This document shows, piece by piece, positions 9,533 to 18,714 of a stretch of DNA of 64,000 nt. Where the stretch lies: positions 27,599-91,598 of the forward strand of contig JAKPEO010000032.1 in assembly GCA_029551925.1 (NCBI GenBank). Reading direction: 5' to 3'. The notes beneath the pieces are model-generated. The model saw nothing but the letters and a program-made list of their open reading frames with translations. It made no database searches and was not told where the DNA came from. Positions within the stretch are counted from its first letter, which is position 1; the number at the start of each line of letters is the position of its first letter. Source of the stretch: a bacterium (GTDB taxonomy: Bacteria > JAGOBX01). A program made the position numbers and the translations under genes.

Positions 9533-9560
9533 TTGACAAGATTTTCTTGTAAATTATAAT
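9533..9560 (+). promoter_or_regulatory. Sigma-70 promoter of hydG
   Basis: TTGACA (9533-9538) and TATAAT (9555-9560) are both exact consensus hexamers, 16 bases apart. They lie about 35 bases upstream of the hydG start. The spacer contains a small ACAAG/CTTGT inverted repeat. The promoter is divergent from ppdK. Confidence 0.8.
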
Positions 9561-9593
9561 ACCGCAATTTTTAATATTAGGACAACGGATTTT

Positions 9594-11027
9594 ATGATAA
9601 TGATAGATAATAAAAATTATGAAGATTTTATAAATGATTTAGAAATTGAAAAATTAATCTCTGACGCAAAAGAAGATAAATTTTTAATAAGAGAAATTTT
9701 AGCTAAAAGCCGCGAATTAAAAGGATTGTCGCCAAAAGATGCGGCTGCTTTATGCGCTGTCAATTCGCCGGATTTGCTTGAAGAATTATTTGAAACAGCG
9801 CGAAAAATAAAATTTGAGATTTATGGTAAGCGTATAGTTTTTTTTGCGCCTTTGTATATCAGCAATTATTGCGCTAATGATTGTCAATATTGCGCATTTA
9901 GAAAAACAAATAAATTAGTTAAGCGGCACAGTCTCTCGCCAAAAGAAATAGAAGAAGAAGTTAAATTACTACAAGCGCAAGGACATAAAAGACTGATACT
10001 TGTATTTGGCGAAACTCAAAAAACAGCGGCGCAATTTATCGCCGATACCGTGAAAATAGTATATTCTATAAAAACTTATAATGACAAAAATATAGAAGTC
10101 GGAAGTATTCGCCGTGTAAATATTAATGCCGCACCGCTCGATATTGATGGTTATAAAATAGTTAAAGAATCTGGAATTGGAACATATCAAATTTTTCAAG
10201 AGACTTATCATAAAAAAACCTATGATTATGTCCATCCAAAAGGAACAAAAAAAAATGATTATTATTGGCGATTGTTTTCTTTGCATCGCGCACAAGCCGC
10301 AGGTATTGACGATGTAGGATTAGGCGCGCTTTTCGGATTGTATGATTGGCGTTTTGAAGTTATTTCATTAATTCAACATTCATTATCTCTTGAAAAATAT
10401 TTTGGCGTCGGACCGCATACTATTTCATTTCCGCGAATTGAACCTGCGTTTAATACGGAATTTGTTAATAAATTGCCTTATGCTGTGTCTGATGATGATT
10501 TTAAAAAAATTATCGCTATTTTAAGATTAGCCGTGCCTTATACCGGCTTGATACTTACTTGCCGCGAACGCGCAGAACTGCGCGATGAAGCAATAAAACT
10601 CGGCGTATCGCAAATTGATGCCGGCTCAAAAATTGGTATAGGCGGTTATTCTGAAGCGGCAAAACGCAGAAAAACAGACGATAAAGAACAATTCAAATTA
10701 GCCGACGATAGATCCCTCGAAGAAGTTATATCTGAATTAATGAAAGAAGAATTTATTCCGTCATTTTGCACAGCGTGCTATCGTTTGGGACGCACAGGCG
10801 AACATTTTATGGCGCACGCTAAACCAGGATTTATCAAACAATTTTGTCAACCGAACGCTATTCTAACTTTTTATGAGTATTTGCTTGATTATGCAAAACC
10901 AGAAACTTTGAAAAAAGGCGAAAAATTAATTGATAAATTATTGACTAATTTAGATGATAAAACCGCTGAAAAAATAAGATTAAAATTACAAAAAATTAAA
11001 GAAAATAATAGAGATTTGTATTTTTAA
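9594..11027 (+). CDS. hydG: [FeFe]-hydrogenase maturase HydG
   Basis: The 477-residue radical-SAM enzyme cleaves tyrosine to make the CO and cyanide ligands of the [FeFe]-hydrogenase H-cluster. The SAM-cluster motif is Cys93-x3-Cys97-x2-Cys100 in YCANDCQYCAF. The C-terminal auxiliary cluster motif Cys392-x2-Cys395-x22-Cys418 (CTACYRLGRTGEHFM) separates it from ThiH, which lacks it. No hydA, hydE or hydF is in the window, so its partners lie elsewhere. The start could be Met1 or Met3; CGGA precedes Met1 by a usable distance. The ArsB/NhaD transporter follows after 20 bases. Confidence 0.93.
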   Translation: MIMIDNKNYEDFINDLEIEKLISDAKEDKFLIREILAKSRELKGLSPKDAAALCAVNSPDLLEELFETARKIKFEIYGKRIVFFAPLYISNYCANDCQYCAFRKTNKLVKRHSLSPKEIEEEVKLLQAQGHKRLILVFGETQKTAAQFIADTVKIVYSIKTYNDKNIEVGSIRRVNINAAPLDIDGYKIVKESGIGTYQIFQETYHKKTYDYVHPKGTKKNDYYWRLFSLHRAQAAGIDDVGLGALFGLYDWRFEVISLIQHSLSLEKYFGVGPHTISFPRIEPAFNTEFVNKLPYAVSDDDFKKIIAILRLAVPYTGLILTCRERAELRDEAIKLGVSQIDAGSKIGIGGYSEAAKRRKTDDKEQFKLADDRSLEEVISELMKEEFIPSFCTACYRLGRTGEHFMAHAKPGFIKQFCQPNAILTFYEYLLDYAKPETLKKGEKLIDKLLTNLDDKTAEKIRLKLQKIKENNRDLYF

Positions 11028-11047
11028 TTATTTGGATGTGATTTTTT

Positions 11048-12343
11048 ATGGGACCCGCGTTGAATTTTTATTTGAGCATATTTATTTTCTTAATTGCGTA
11101 TATTTTTATAATATCGGAAAAAATAAATAGAATGATTGTCGCATTGTTAGGCGCTACTATTATGATTTTTGTTAAGATTCTTTTTTCTGATAAAGCGCTT
11201 GAATTAATTGATTGGAATGTTATTTTGCTGCTTATTGGTATGATGCTTATTGTTAATATGATAAAAAAAATAGGAATATTTGAATGGCTCGCAATTAAAA
11301 CTGCAAAGTTAGTAAAAGGAAATCCTGTTTATTTGATGATTTTATTGATGTGGATTACCGCCATTATTTCCGCTTTTTTAGATAATGTCACAACTGTTTT
11401 GTTGATTGCGCCTGTTATACTTTTATTAAGCGCACAAATGAAAATTACTCCTATTCCTTTTTTGATTACGCAAATATTGGCTTCTAATATTGGTGGTACT
11501 TCAACATTAATAGGTGATCCGCCGAATATACTTATCGGCTCTGCCGCTAATTTATCATTTATGGATTTTTTGGCTAATTTAATACTTCCTATATTTTCTA
11601 TAATGTCTATTTTATCTGTTGCAATTTACCTGATTTTTAAAAATAAATTGAAGGTATCTAAAGAATTGCGCGCTGAAATTATGAGTTATGATGAAAGGGG
11701 CATTATAACTGATAATGTGAAATTATGGAAGAGTTTGGGAATACTTGCTTTTGTTTTTATAGGTTTTTTATTGCATAATTTATTTCATTACGAGCCGTAT
11801 TTAATAGCGCTATTCGGAGCGACTTTATTAATGTTTTTACTGAAAGAAGAACCTGAACATTTATTTGCAGATGTAGAATGGACTACTCTGTTTTTCTTTA
11901 TAGGACTTTTTATTCTTGTAGGCGGCTTGCAAGAAAGTGGCGTTATAAAATTTGTAGCTGAAAAAATAATAAAATTGAGCGGCAATAATATTTTTATTTT
12001 GACAATAGTTATTCTTTTTATGTCAATTGTATTATCTGCTATTGTTGATAATATTCCGTTTGTTATTACTATGATTCCGATAATAAAACAAATCGGACCG
12101 CAGGCAATAGAAAATACTAAATTTTCTAATTTTGAAGTTTTGTGGTGGGCGCTTGCGCTCGGCGCTTGTCTTGGAGGCAACGGCACTCTTATCGGAGCAT
12201 CTGCTAATGTGGTAGTCGCCGGCTTGGCTGAAAAAAACGGTTATAAAATCTCATTTGTGGAATTTTTGAAATACGGTGTGCCTATCACTATTGTCGCTGC
12301 CGTAATTTCTGGATTTTATTTGTATTTTAAATATTTTTTTTGA
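11048..12343 (+). CDS. ArsB/NhaD-family ion transporter
   Basis: The 431-residue product has about 11-12 membrane helices in two repeats. Family blocks are LLLIGMMLIVNMIKKIGIFE, FLDNVTTVLL, NIGGTSTLIGDPPN and the second-half counterpart GGNGTLIGASAN. These identify the ArsB/NhaD (SLC13-related) superfamily, including bacterial NhaD-like Na+/H+ antiporters and P-protein-type anion permeases. The paired STLIGDPPN/TLIGASANV signatures are typical of the NhaD/P-protein group. Substrate (Na+, arsenite or organic anion) is not decidable here; no arsenic genes are nearby. GGATGTG precedes the start. Confidence 0.88.
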   Translation: MGPALNFYLSIFIFLIAYIFIISEKINRMIVALLGATIMIFVKILFSDKALELIDWNVILLLIGMMLIVNMIKKIGIFEWLAIKTAKLVKGNPVYLMILLMWITAIISAFLDNVTTVLLIAPVILLLSAQMKITPIPFLITQILASNIGGTSTLIGDPPNILIGSAANLSFMDFLANLILPIFSIMSILSVAIYLIFKNKLKVSKELRAEIMSYDERGIITDNVKLWKSLGILAFVFIGFLLHNLFHYEPYLIALFGATLLMFLLKEEPEHLFADVEWTTLFFFIGLFILVGGLQESGVIKFVAEKIIKLSGNNIFILTIVILFMSIVLSAIVDNIPFVITMIPIIKQIGPQAIENTKFSNFEVLWWALALGACLGGNGTLIGASANVVVAGLAEKNGYKISFVEFLKYGVPITIVAAVISGFYLYFKYFF

Positions 12344-12371
12344 TTGACTTTTTTTATTTTTATAGTAAAAT
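12344..12371 (+). promoter_or_regulatory. Probable sigma-70 promoter of cheX
   Basis: TTGACT (12344-12349) and TAAAAT (12366-12371) are 16 bases apart, immediately after the transporter stop codon and about 50 bases before the cheX start. No sigma-28 motif is visible here, unlike upstream of the flagellin. Confidence 0.55.
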
Positions 12372-12419
12372 TTTTCAACATTATTATCATTAATTTTTTT
12401 TAGGAGTTTGTAAATAATA

Positions 12420-12887
12420 ATGAAAGTTGAATTTGTGAACCCATTTGTAGAATCTGCTGTATCGGTATTAAGAGATATGTGTGGATTTAATATTCAAAAA
12501 GGACAATTGTCATTGAAAAAAACAGCGATTACAACATTAGGTATAGCGCCGATTATTGGAGTAACTGGCGATGTTACTGGTCGCGTGATTTATGATATGT
12601 CAAAACAAACAGCATTAAAGATTGTGTCTATAATGAACGGCGAAGAAATTACAGAATTTAATGATTTAGCGCAAAGTACGATAGCAGAACTTTCTAATAT
12701 AATTACTGGCAATACAATTTCATCATTATCTGCAAAAGGTTATAGAGTTGATATTACTCCGCCTACTTTATTTATGGGAGATAATCTTACAGTATCAAAA
12801 TCTGAAGCGCTTACTCTGGTAGTGCCGCTTATAACAGAAGCTGGCGAAATATTTATCAATGTTGCATTAAAAGAAAAAAATAAATAA
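12420..12887 (+). CDS. cheX: Chemotaxis phosphatase CheX
   Basis: The 155-residue product spans the single CheC/CheX/FliY-type domain that dephosphorylates CheY-P. The catalytic helix signature appears once as STIAELSNIITGN (Glu and Asn at x-E-x-x-N), as in CheX, whereas CheC has two. The start MKVEFVNPFVESAVSVL matches the usual CheX N-terminus. AGGAG lies about 14 bases upstream of the ATG. No other che gene is in the window. The next gene starts 10 bases later, so the two are probably co-transcribed. Confidence 0.9.
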   Translation: MKVEFVNPFVESAVSVLRDMCGFNIQKGQLSLKKTAITTLGIAPIIGVTGDVTGRVIYDMSKQTALKIVSIMNGEEITEFNDLAQSTIAELSNIITGNTISSLSAKGYRVDITPPTLFMGDNLTVSKSEALTLVVPLITEAGEIFINVALKEKNK

Positions 12888-12897
12888 TCTGATAGTA

Positions 12898-14145
12898 ATG
12901 AAATATTATGTATTTCAAGATAATGGAATTATAGGCCCGCTGACAGAAGAAGAAATAATTAATAATCCTAATTTCAATATAGATACGCTTATCCAGCCGG
13001 AAAATACTGAATATTGGTATAAAATGCGATTTTTATTTAAAGAAGTAGAAGATTCTAAATCAACTCTTCAATCAATTCAATCAAAAGAAAATAATCAAAC
13101 TGAAACTTTGAATTTTACTGCTACTGATATAATTGCGCTGCCAGCTACTATTAATGACGATAATGACGATTTAGAAATTGATAAAATATCAAAATCATCT
13201 GAAAATGAAATTGTCGAAAAAAAATTGATAGATTTTATTATTATCGAAGCAAATCAAAAAATTGATTTAATACAAAAACAATTTTATTCATTTTTGAATA
13301 ATTTAGACGATTATTTTGAATATCGTCAATTGTTAGAAAAACGGAAAATACAGATAATTGTCGAATCGTTGAAAAAATATTATTCTGAAAATTTTTCGGT
13401 TTTACAAAAAGGCGTGACTGATTTTATCGAATTTAAAGTAGCAGAAAAAGAACGCATTTTGAAAAGTCAATTGGAAGAAGAGTATAAAAATAAATTTGAA
13501 AAACAAATCATCGAATATCGTGAGCAATTAAAACAGGAACTATTAAAAAAATTCGAACTTGATTATGAAGTGAAAATTAATAAATATAAACGCGAATTAG
13601 AAGAAAAATTCGCCGATGATTTAAAAAATTATAAATTTGAAATCGAAGATACTTATTTGAAAAAATATATAGAACAAAAAGAAAAATTAGCGCAGATACT
13701 CGAACCAGAATTAAAAGAAAAATACGAAAAATTATTTGAAGATAAAAAACAAGAATTTATTACAGAAGTTTATAATAAACTTGAAACTGAATATAAAGAA
13801 AAATTGCGAATAACTGAAAATGTATTGAAACTTGAATTTGCTATTGATTATGCAAAAGAAATGAAACATTTTAAAGAACTTTATGATAAAGAATACAAAC
13901 AAAAACTTCGCGATGAAATTTATAAAGAACTAAAAGAAACAGTAATGAAAACATTACTGCAAGAGGTAAAATTAGAGCGTCAGAAATTTAAAGAAGATTG
14001 CGAAGCGCAATTAGAAGCGGAACGAAAATTATTAGAATTAGAATTAAAAGAAGAATTATTGCGTTCAAAGAAAATTTTAAAAGAAAACGCGGATAAATAT
14101 ATAGAAGAACAAATCAAAAAATGGCAGATGCGAAATAATTTTTGA
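12898..14145 (+). CDS. GYF_2-like domain plus long coiled-coil protein
   Basis: The 415-residue product opens with a DUF4339/GYF_2-type domain (residues 1-50; YYVFQDNGIIGPLTEEEI, then W near residue 40), like the N-terminus of the protein at 4818-6377. After an acidic linker (50-115), residues about 115-415 form an almost unbroken charged coiled coil rich in Lys and Glu. No membrane segment or signal peptide is visible, so it should be cytoplasmic. It is coupled to cheX, which hints at a scaffold in chemotaxis or motility, but no function can be assigned. Confidence 0.75.
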   Translation: MKYYVFQDNGIIGPLTEEEIINNPNFNIDTLIQPENTEYWYKMRFLFKEVEDSKSTLQSIQSKENNQTETLNFTATDIIALPATINDDNDDLEIDKISKSSENEIVEKKLIDFIIIEANQKIDLIQKQFYSFLNNLDDYFEYRQLLEKRKIQIIVESLKKYYSENFSVLQKGVTDFIEFKVAEKERILKSQLEEEYKNKFEKQIIEYREQLKQELLKKFELDYEVKINKYKRELEEKFADDLKNYKFEIEDTYLKKYIEQKEKLAQILEPELKEKYEKLFEDKKQEFITEVYNKLETEYKEKLRITENVLKLEFAIDYAKEMKHFKELYDKEYKQKLRDEIYKELKETVMKTLLQEVKLERQKFKEDCEAQLEAERKLLELELKEELLRSKKILKENADKYIEEQIKKWQMRNNF

Positions 14146-14156
14146 AATAAAAAAAA

Positions 14157-14492
14157 TTATTTTTTATCGTCAGTGTTTTTGCCGGGCAAATTTAATTCGT
14201 CGTGTTGATTGAGCCCTGCTGTCCATTTAGCAATATCAAAATTATTTACTAATGGCTCGGCTAATAGCAATAAAATTAATATAATTCCAATTATGCCAAT
14301 AGTAATGAATAATTCTTTATGCGGCGACCAGCGTTTGATGCGCGGCATTCCGTATTTCACTTTTACTTTTCGTGTATCGTTTTCAGAAGCGCCATTTTCA
14401 GAGGTTTTAGTAGATTTTACATCGTATTTTATTTTATAGAAAAATAATTTGTTTATGTTTATTTTTAATTTTTCTATTTTCTCAAATATCAT
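14157..14492 (-). CDS. Small single-pass membrane protein, function unknown
   Basis: The 111-residue product begins MIFEKIEKLKININ, has a basic stretch (VKVKYGMPRIKRW) and one strong membrane helix (about residues 60-78, LFITIGIIGIILILLLLAE). It ends in a hydrophilic tail. The start at 14492 is preferred over an upstream TTG at 14528 because a consensus promoter occupies the DNA between them. It converges with the GYF/coiled-coil gene (11 bases apart). No family recognised. Confidence 0.65.
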   Translation of the reverse strand: MIFEKIEKLKININKLFFYKIKYDVKSTKTSENGASENDTRKVKVKYGMPRIKRWSPHKELFITIGIIGIILILLLLAEPLVNNFDIAKWTAGLNQHDELNLPGKNTDDKK

Positions 14493-14499
14493 ATTATTT

Positions 14500-14528
14500 A
14501 TTATACACGAAATTTTGAAATAATGCAA
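14500..14528 (-). promoter_or_regulatory. Sigma-70 promoter giving a near-leaderless transcript
   Basis: On the minus strand TTGCAT (14528-14523) and TATAAT (14505-14500) are exactly 17 bases apart. The -10 ends only 7 bases before the ATG at 14492, so transcription would begin at or next to the start codon, giving a leaderless mRNA. No ribosome-binding site is present. Confidence 0.65.
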
Positions 14529-14543
14529 ATGAAAAAAAAATTT

Positions 14544-15476
14544 TTAATTTAATATTTCAAAAATTTCTACATCTGTTTTTTTTTGCTGTTTTTTTTCTAA
14601 ATTGCGGTATTTGATAATTTCAAAAATTTTAGTTAGCGCCAGACAGAATGCTATATGGAATCGAAATTTTAATTTAAAAATGTCGCGTATAAAAAATGTC
14701 AGAGACCAAAATAAATGCAAAATCAAAATATTTAATGTAGTAATATTAATCCAGAAAAATATATAACTGTTGCGAGCAGTAATATAACTCAATTGTTTTG
14801 TGTCATACATTGTTTTTATTGTGGCTTGATGTTTGTGATACATTATGCATTCAGGGGCATACAATACTTTCCAGCCGCGTTTTAATGCCCGATAGCATAA
14901 ATCAATATCTTCCCAATACAGCGGATAATATATTGCATTAAACCCTTGTAATTGTAAATACATAGATTTTCTAAAAGCCGCGGCGCCGCCAGTTGCAAAC
15001 AATGTCATTTCTGTTTTATTAATTGTATCGCCTAAATCTTTTAATTTAAAATGCCCTTTTTCTATATAACCGATGCGTTTTCCTGCTAAATATGTTTTTT
15101 CGTCCCATAAAAAAACTTTTGTGCTGACTGCAAATACTTTGTCATCATTAAAATACTCTACAATTTTATTTAGGACATTATCGCCTAATTTAATATCATT
15201 ATTAAGAGAAATTAATATTGAATATTGACAATGTTCTACAGCAAAATTTGAAGCGCGCTGATACCCGCAATTTTTTGGAGTTTTTTTGATTATTATTTCT
15301 GGAAAATTTTTAGAGACATATTTGATGCTTTCGTCTAAACTGCAGTCATCAACAAAAATAATTTCGTATTTTCCTTTTGCATATTTTCGCGCTTCTGTTA
15401 TTATGTTTGGCAGCGCTTCTTGAATATAGCCGTTTTTATAGCCATTGTAATTTGTTATGAAAATGCTTATATCCAT
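14544..15476 (-). CDS. Family 2 glycosyltransferase
   Basis: The 310-residue product has a GT-A fold: N-terminal ISIFITNYNG, nucleotide-sugar motif FVDDCSLDES (residues about 41-50), metal-site NNDIKLGDN, and the late EDIDLCYRALKRGW block. These match rhamnosyltransferase-like GT2 enzymes of polysaccharide assembly. A C-terminal hydrophobic segment (about 240-265) suggests membrane attachment. The donor and acceptor are unknown. The ATG lacks a clear ribosome-binding site. It is divergent from argG. Confidence 0.88.
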   Translation of the reverse strand: MDISIFITNYNGYKNGYIQEALPNIITEARKYAKGKYEIIFVDDCSLDESIKYVSKNFPEIIIKKTPKNCGYQRASNFAVEHCQYSILISLNNDIKLGDNVLNKIVEYFNDDKVFAVSTKVFLWDEKTYLAGKRIGYIEKGHFKLKDLGDTINKTEMTLFATGGAAAFRKSMYLQLQGFNAIYYPLYWEDIDLCYRALKRGWKVLYAPECIMYHKHQATIKTMYDTKQLSYITARNSYIFFWINITTLNILILHLFWSLTFFIRDIFKLKFRFHIAFCLALTKIFEIIKYRNLEKKQQKKTDVEIFEILN

Positions 15477-15616
15477 AAAATTATTCGATAATTTAGAATT
15501 AAAATTTGCTTTATATTCAAAAACATTTTCTCGGATAAATCAATAAAAAAAACTTGAAAATTATCGAAAATGATATTTAATATTCAACAGAATTTAATTT
15601 TCAGGAGGCAGTAAAA

Positions 15617-16843
15617 ATGTCAGAAAAACAAATAAACAAAATAGTTTTAGCATACAGCGGCGGTTTAGATACATCTGTAATAGTGCCTTGGCTCATTGAA
15701 AAATACAAATGCGAAGTAATAGCATGCATTGCTGATTTGGGGCAGAATGAAGATATGAAAGCAATAAAAGATAAAGCGTTGAAAAGTGGTGCATCAAAAG
15801 CGTATGTTTTCGATTTGCGAGAAGAGTTCGCCAAAGATTATATTTTTCCGACATTACGCGCAGGTGCGGTATATGAAGATGAATATTTATTAGGCACATC
15901 ATTTGCGCGACCACTTATTGCGAAAAAACAAGTAGAAGTAGCTGAAAAAGAAAATGCAGATGCAGTAGCGCATGGCGCGACAGGTAAAGGTAACGACCAA
16001 GTAAGATTTGAATTAACATATTATGCTTTAAATCCTAAATTAAAAGTTATAGCGCCGTGGCGCGAGCCGGATTGGAGTTTAGTATCGCGCGAAATATGCA
16101 TAGATTACGCAAAAAAGCATAATATACCAATTACCCAAACAAAGAAAAAGATATATTCAGAAGACGGCAATTTATGGCATTTAAGTCATGAAGGCGGTTG
16201 TTTAGAAGACCCTGCAAATGAAGCGCCGAGCGATATTTTTAAAATAAGCGTAGCGCCTGAAAAAGCGCCGAATAAAGTGGAATATGTAGAAATTGAATTT
16301 GAAAAGGGCACTCCGGTAAAAGTTAACGGCAAAAAATTAACGCCTGCAAAAGTTATTGAAACATTAAACGCTATCGGTGCGCGCAACGCTATTGGCCAAG
16401 TAGATTTAGTAGAAAATAGATTAGTTGGTATGAAATCGCGCGGAGTGTATGAAACGCCTGGCGGCGCAATATTATATTATGCTCATCGTAAATTAGAATC
16501 TATCACATTAGATAAAGAGACAATGCACTACAAACAAATCATCGCTTTAAAATATGGAGAGATGGTATATAATGGTCAATGGTTTACTCCGCTGAAAGAG
16601 GCGTTTGACGCATTTGTAGATTCTACTCAACGTTATGTTACAGGCAAAGTAAAGGTAAAATTATATAAAGGACTTATTCGTCCGGCAAGCATAACATCGC
16701 CGTATACACTATTTCGCGGAGATATAGCGACATTCGGTAAAAGCGCTGAATACAATCACAGCGATGCTACCGGCTTTTTACGACTTTACGGATTGCCTGT
16801 AAAAATTTGCGCAGGCGTGCATCGCAAAAAAACTGAAAAATAA
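15617..16843 (+). CDS. argG: Argininosuccinate synthase
   Basis: The 408-residue enzyme joins citrulline and aspartate with ATP in arginine synthesis. The PP-loop ATP motif YSGGLDTSV lies at residues 13-21, with [10 protein letters not shown] and LEDPANEAP later as usual. A strong AGGAGG precedes the ATG. Length matches the family. Two lipopolysaccharide genes follow directly (23 and 3 bases), so the transcript mixes arginine and KDO synthesis. No clear ARG box is visible upstream. Confidence 0.97.
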   Translation: MSEKQINKIVLAYSGGLDTSVIVPWLIEKYKCEVIACIADLGQNEDMKAIKDKALKSGASKAYVFDLREEFAKDYIFPTLRAGAVYEDEYLLGTSFARPLIAKKQVEVAEKENADAVAHGATGKGNDQVRFELTYYALNPKLKVIAPWREPDWSLVSREICIDYAKKHNIPITQTKKKIYSEDGNLWHLSHEGGCLEDPANEAPSDIFKISVAPEKAPNKVEYVEIEFEKGTPVKVNGKKLTPAKVIETLNAIGARNAIGQVDLVENRLVGMKSRGVYETPGGAILYYAHRKLESITLDKETMHYKQIIALKYGEMVYNGQWFTPLKEAFDAFVDSTQRYVTGKVKVKLYKGLIRPASITSPYTLFRGDIATFGKSAEYNHSDATGFLRLYGLPVKICAGVHRKKTEK

Positions 16844-16866
16844 TTTTTTTTTGATAACGCAATTTA

Positions 16867-17706
16867 ATGATGAAATTTATAGAAATAAAATTAAATGAAA
16901 AAATTGTATTTTCTAATAGCAAGCAAATTGTATTAATAGCCGGCCCGTGCGTATTAGAAAATGAAAAATGCGCAATGACTATAGCTGAAAGATTGGTGAA
17001 GTTAACTGATGACTTAAAAATTCCGTTTGTTTTTAAAAGTTCGTATGATAAAGCCAACCGCAGTTCAATCAATAGTTTTCGCGGTCCGGGTTTAATTACA
17101 GGTTTAAAATGGCTCAAAAAAATCAAAGAAAAATTTAATCTTCCAATATTAATTGATATTCATAAAGAGCAAGAAAGCGAAGCTGCTGCAGAGATAGCGG
17201 ATATTATACAGATCCCGGCATTTTTATGCAGACAAACAGATTTATTAGTTGCAGCCGCGAAAACCGGCAAAATTATAAATATCAAAAAAGGTCAGTTTTT
17301 AGCGCCGTGGGATATTAAGAATTCAATAGGTAAAATAGAATCAACAAAAAACACGAAAATTTTATTAACTGAACGCGGTGTGTGTTTTGGTTATAATCGT
17401 TGGGTTGTAGATATGTGTTCGCTTTATGAAATGAAAAAAACAGGTTATCCTGTAATATTAGATATAACACACAGCGTGCAATTGCCGGGCGGCGAAGGCA
17501 CGCATTCTGGTGGAGTGAAAGAATATATTCCTGTATTAGCGCAAAGCGGCGCGGCAGTGGGAATTGCTGGATTATTTATTGAGACGCATATAAATCCTGA
17601 AAAAGCGTTAAGCGACGGAAAAAATATGCTGCCGTTAAAACAATTAAAGTCGTTATTGCAAAAAATTATTTTTATTGATAATGTTGTAAAAAAATTTGAG
17701 AACTAA
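16867..17706 (+). CDS. kdsA: KDO-8-phosphate synthase
   Basis: The 279-residue enzyme condenses PEP and arabinose-5-phosphate to 3-deoxy-D-manno-octulosonate-8-phosphate, the precursor of KDO in lipopolysaccharide. Family motifs are IAGPCVLE, FKSSYDKANRSS, RGPGLITGLKWL and DITHSVQLPGG. Cys28 in AGPC is the residue that marks the metal-dependent class, where the metal-independent enzyme has Asn. The next gene, kdsD, supplies its substrate. Confidence 0.95.
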   Translation: MMKFIEIKLNEKIVFSNSKQIVLIAGPCVLENEKCAMTIAERLVKLTDDLKIPFVFKSSYDKANRSSINSFRGPGLITGLKWLKKIKEKFNLPILIDIHKEQESEAAAEIADIIQIPAFLCRQTDLLVAAAKTGKIINIKKGQFLAPWDIKNSIGKIESTKNTKILLTERGVCFGYNRWVVDMCSLYEMKKTGYPVILDITHSVQLPGGEGTHSGGVKEYIPVLAQSGAAVGIAGLFIETHINPEKALSDGKNMLPLKQLKSLLQKIIFIDNVVKKFEN

Positions 17707-17709
17707 CCA

Positions 17710-18684
17710 ATGGCTGACAAAAAAAGAATTATTGAGAGTGCGAAAACCACAATAAAAATTGAAAGCGAAGCTTTGAAAAAATTAGTCGATAGAATTGACG
17801 ATGAATTTGTCAAGGCAATAGAATTAATATTAAATTGTAAAGGACGTGTAGTAGTAACGGGTGTCGGCAAATCCGGAGTAATAGGCAGAAAAATCACAGC
17901 GACTCTTGCGAGCACAGGCACACCGTCATTTTTCATACACGCAGGCGAAGGTGGCCACGGCGATTTGGGAATGATAGTTAGAGACGATATTGTTTTGGCG
18001 CTTTCTTACAGCGGCGAAACCGAAGAAGTAAGCGCTTTACTGCCGGCATTAAAAAGAATGGGCGTAAAAATAATTACTATTACAGGGAATAGACATTCTA
18101 CATTAGCGAAATATTCTGATGTTGTGTTGAATATTAAAGTAGCAAAAGAAGCGTGTCCAATGGGATTAGCGCCTACTACCAGCACAACAGCAGCGCTCGC
18201 AATGGGCGATGCAATAGCTGTAGCACTTATTAATGAAAAAAAATTTTCGTCAAAAGATTTTGCGCTTTATCATCCGGCTGGCGCATTAGGTAAAATGCTG
18301 CTTTTGACAGTCGCTGATTTGATGCATACAGGCGCGGATATTCCGATTGTAAGAGATAATATGACAGTGCTTGATTCGCTTTATGAAATAAGTTCAAAAA
18401 GATTAGGAGTAACCGCTGTAATAGATAATAAAGAAAAATTAATCGGAGTATTCACTGACGGCGATTTAAGAAGATTAATAGAAAATAATCCGGAATTATT
18501 AAATCAGCCGATTAAAAAATTTATGACGCGCAATCCTAAAATAATTAAACAAGATACGCTTGCGGCCGAAGCCATCTACATAATGAACGAAAAAAAGATC
18601 ACTTCGCTATTTATAATAGATAATAAACGAAAACCGATCGGCATAATCCATATGCACGATATTTTAAAAGCTGGAATCAGATAA
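17710..18684 (+). CDS. kdsD: Arabinose-5-phosphate isomerase
   Basis: The 324-residue protein has an N-terminal SIS isomerase domain (GVGKSG at residues 51-56, then HAGEGGHGDLGMI and SYSGETEEV) and two C-terminal CBS domains from about residue 200. It makes arabinose-5-phosphate from ribulose-5-phosphate, feeding KdsA encoded 3 bases upstream. Length and order match KdsD/KpsF. The location beside kdsA supports the LPS role over a capsule paralogue. Confidence 0.95.
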   Translation: MADKKRIIESAKTTIKIESEALKKLVDRIDDEFVKAIELILNCKGRVVVTGVGKSGVIGRKITATLASTGTPSFFIHAGEGGHGDLGMIVRDDIVLALSYSGETEEVSALLPALKRMGVKIITITGNRHSTLAKYSDVVLNIKVAKEACPMGLAPTTSTTAALAMGDAIAVALINEKKFSSKDFALYHPAGALGKMLLLTVADLMHTGADIPIVRDNMTVLDSLYEISSKRLGVTAVIDNKEKLIGVFTDGDLRRLIENNPELLNQPIKKFMTRNPKIIKQDTLAAEAIYIMNEKKITSLFIIDNKRKPIGIIHMHDILKAGIR

Positions 18685-18714
18685 TAATTTTTTTAAGATT
18701 ATTTGTCAAAAAAA

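Noticed and set aside
14493..14528. TTG start 12 codons upstream of the small membrane protein
   Set aside because: A consensus promoter lies over this stretch, and the ATG at 14492 is a better start.
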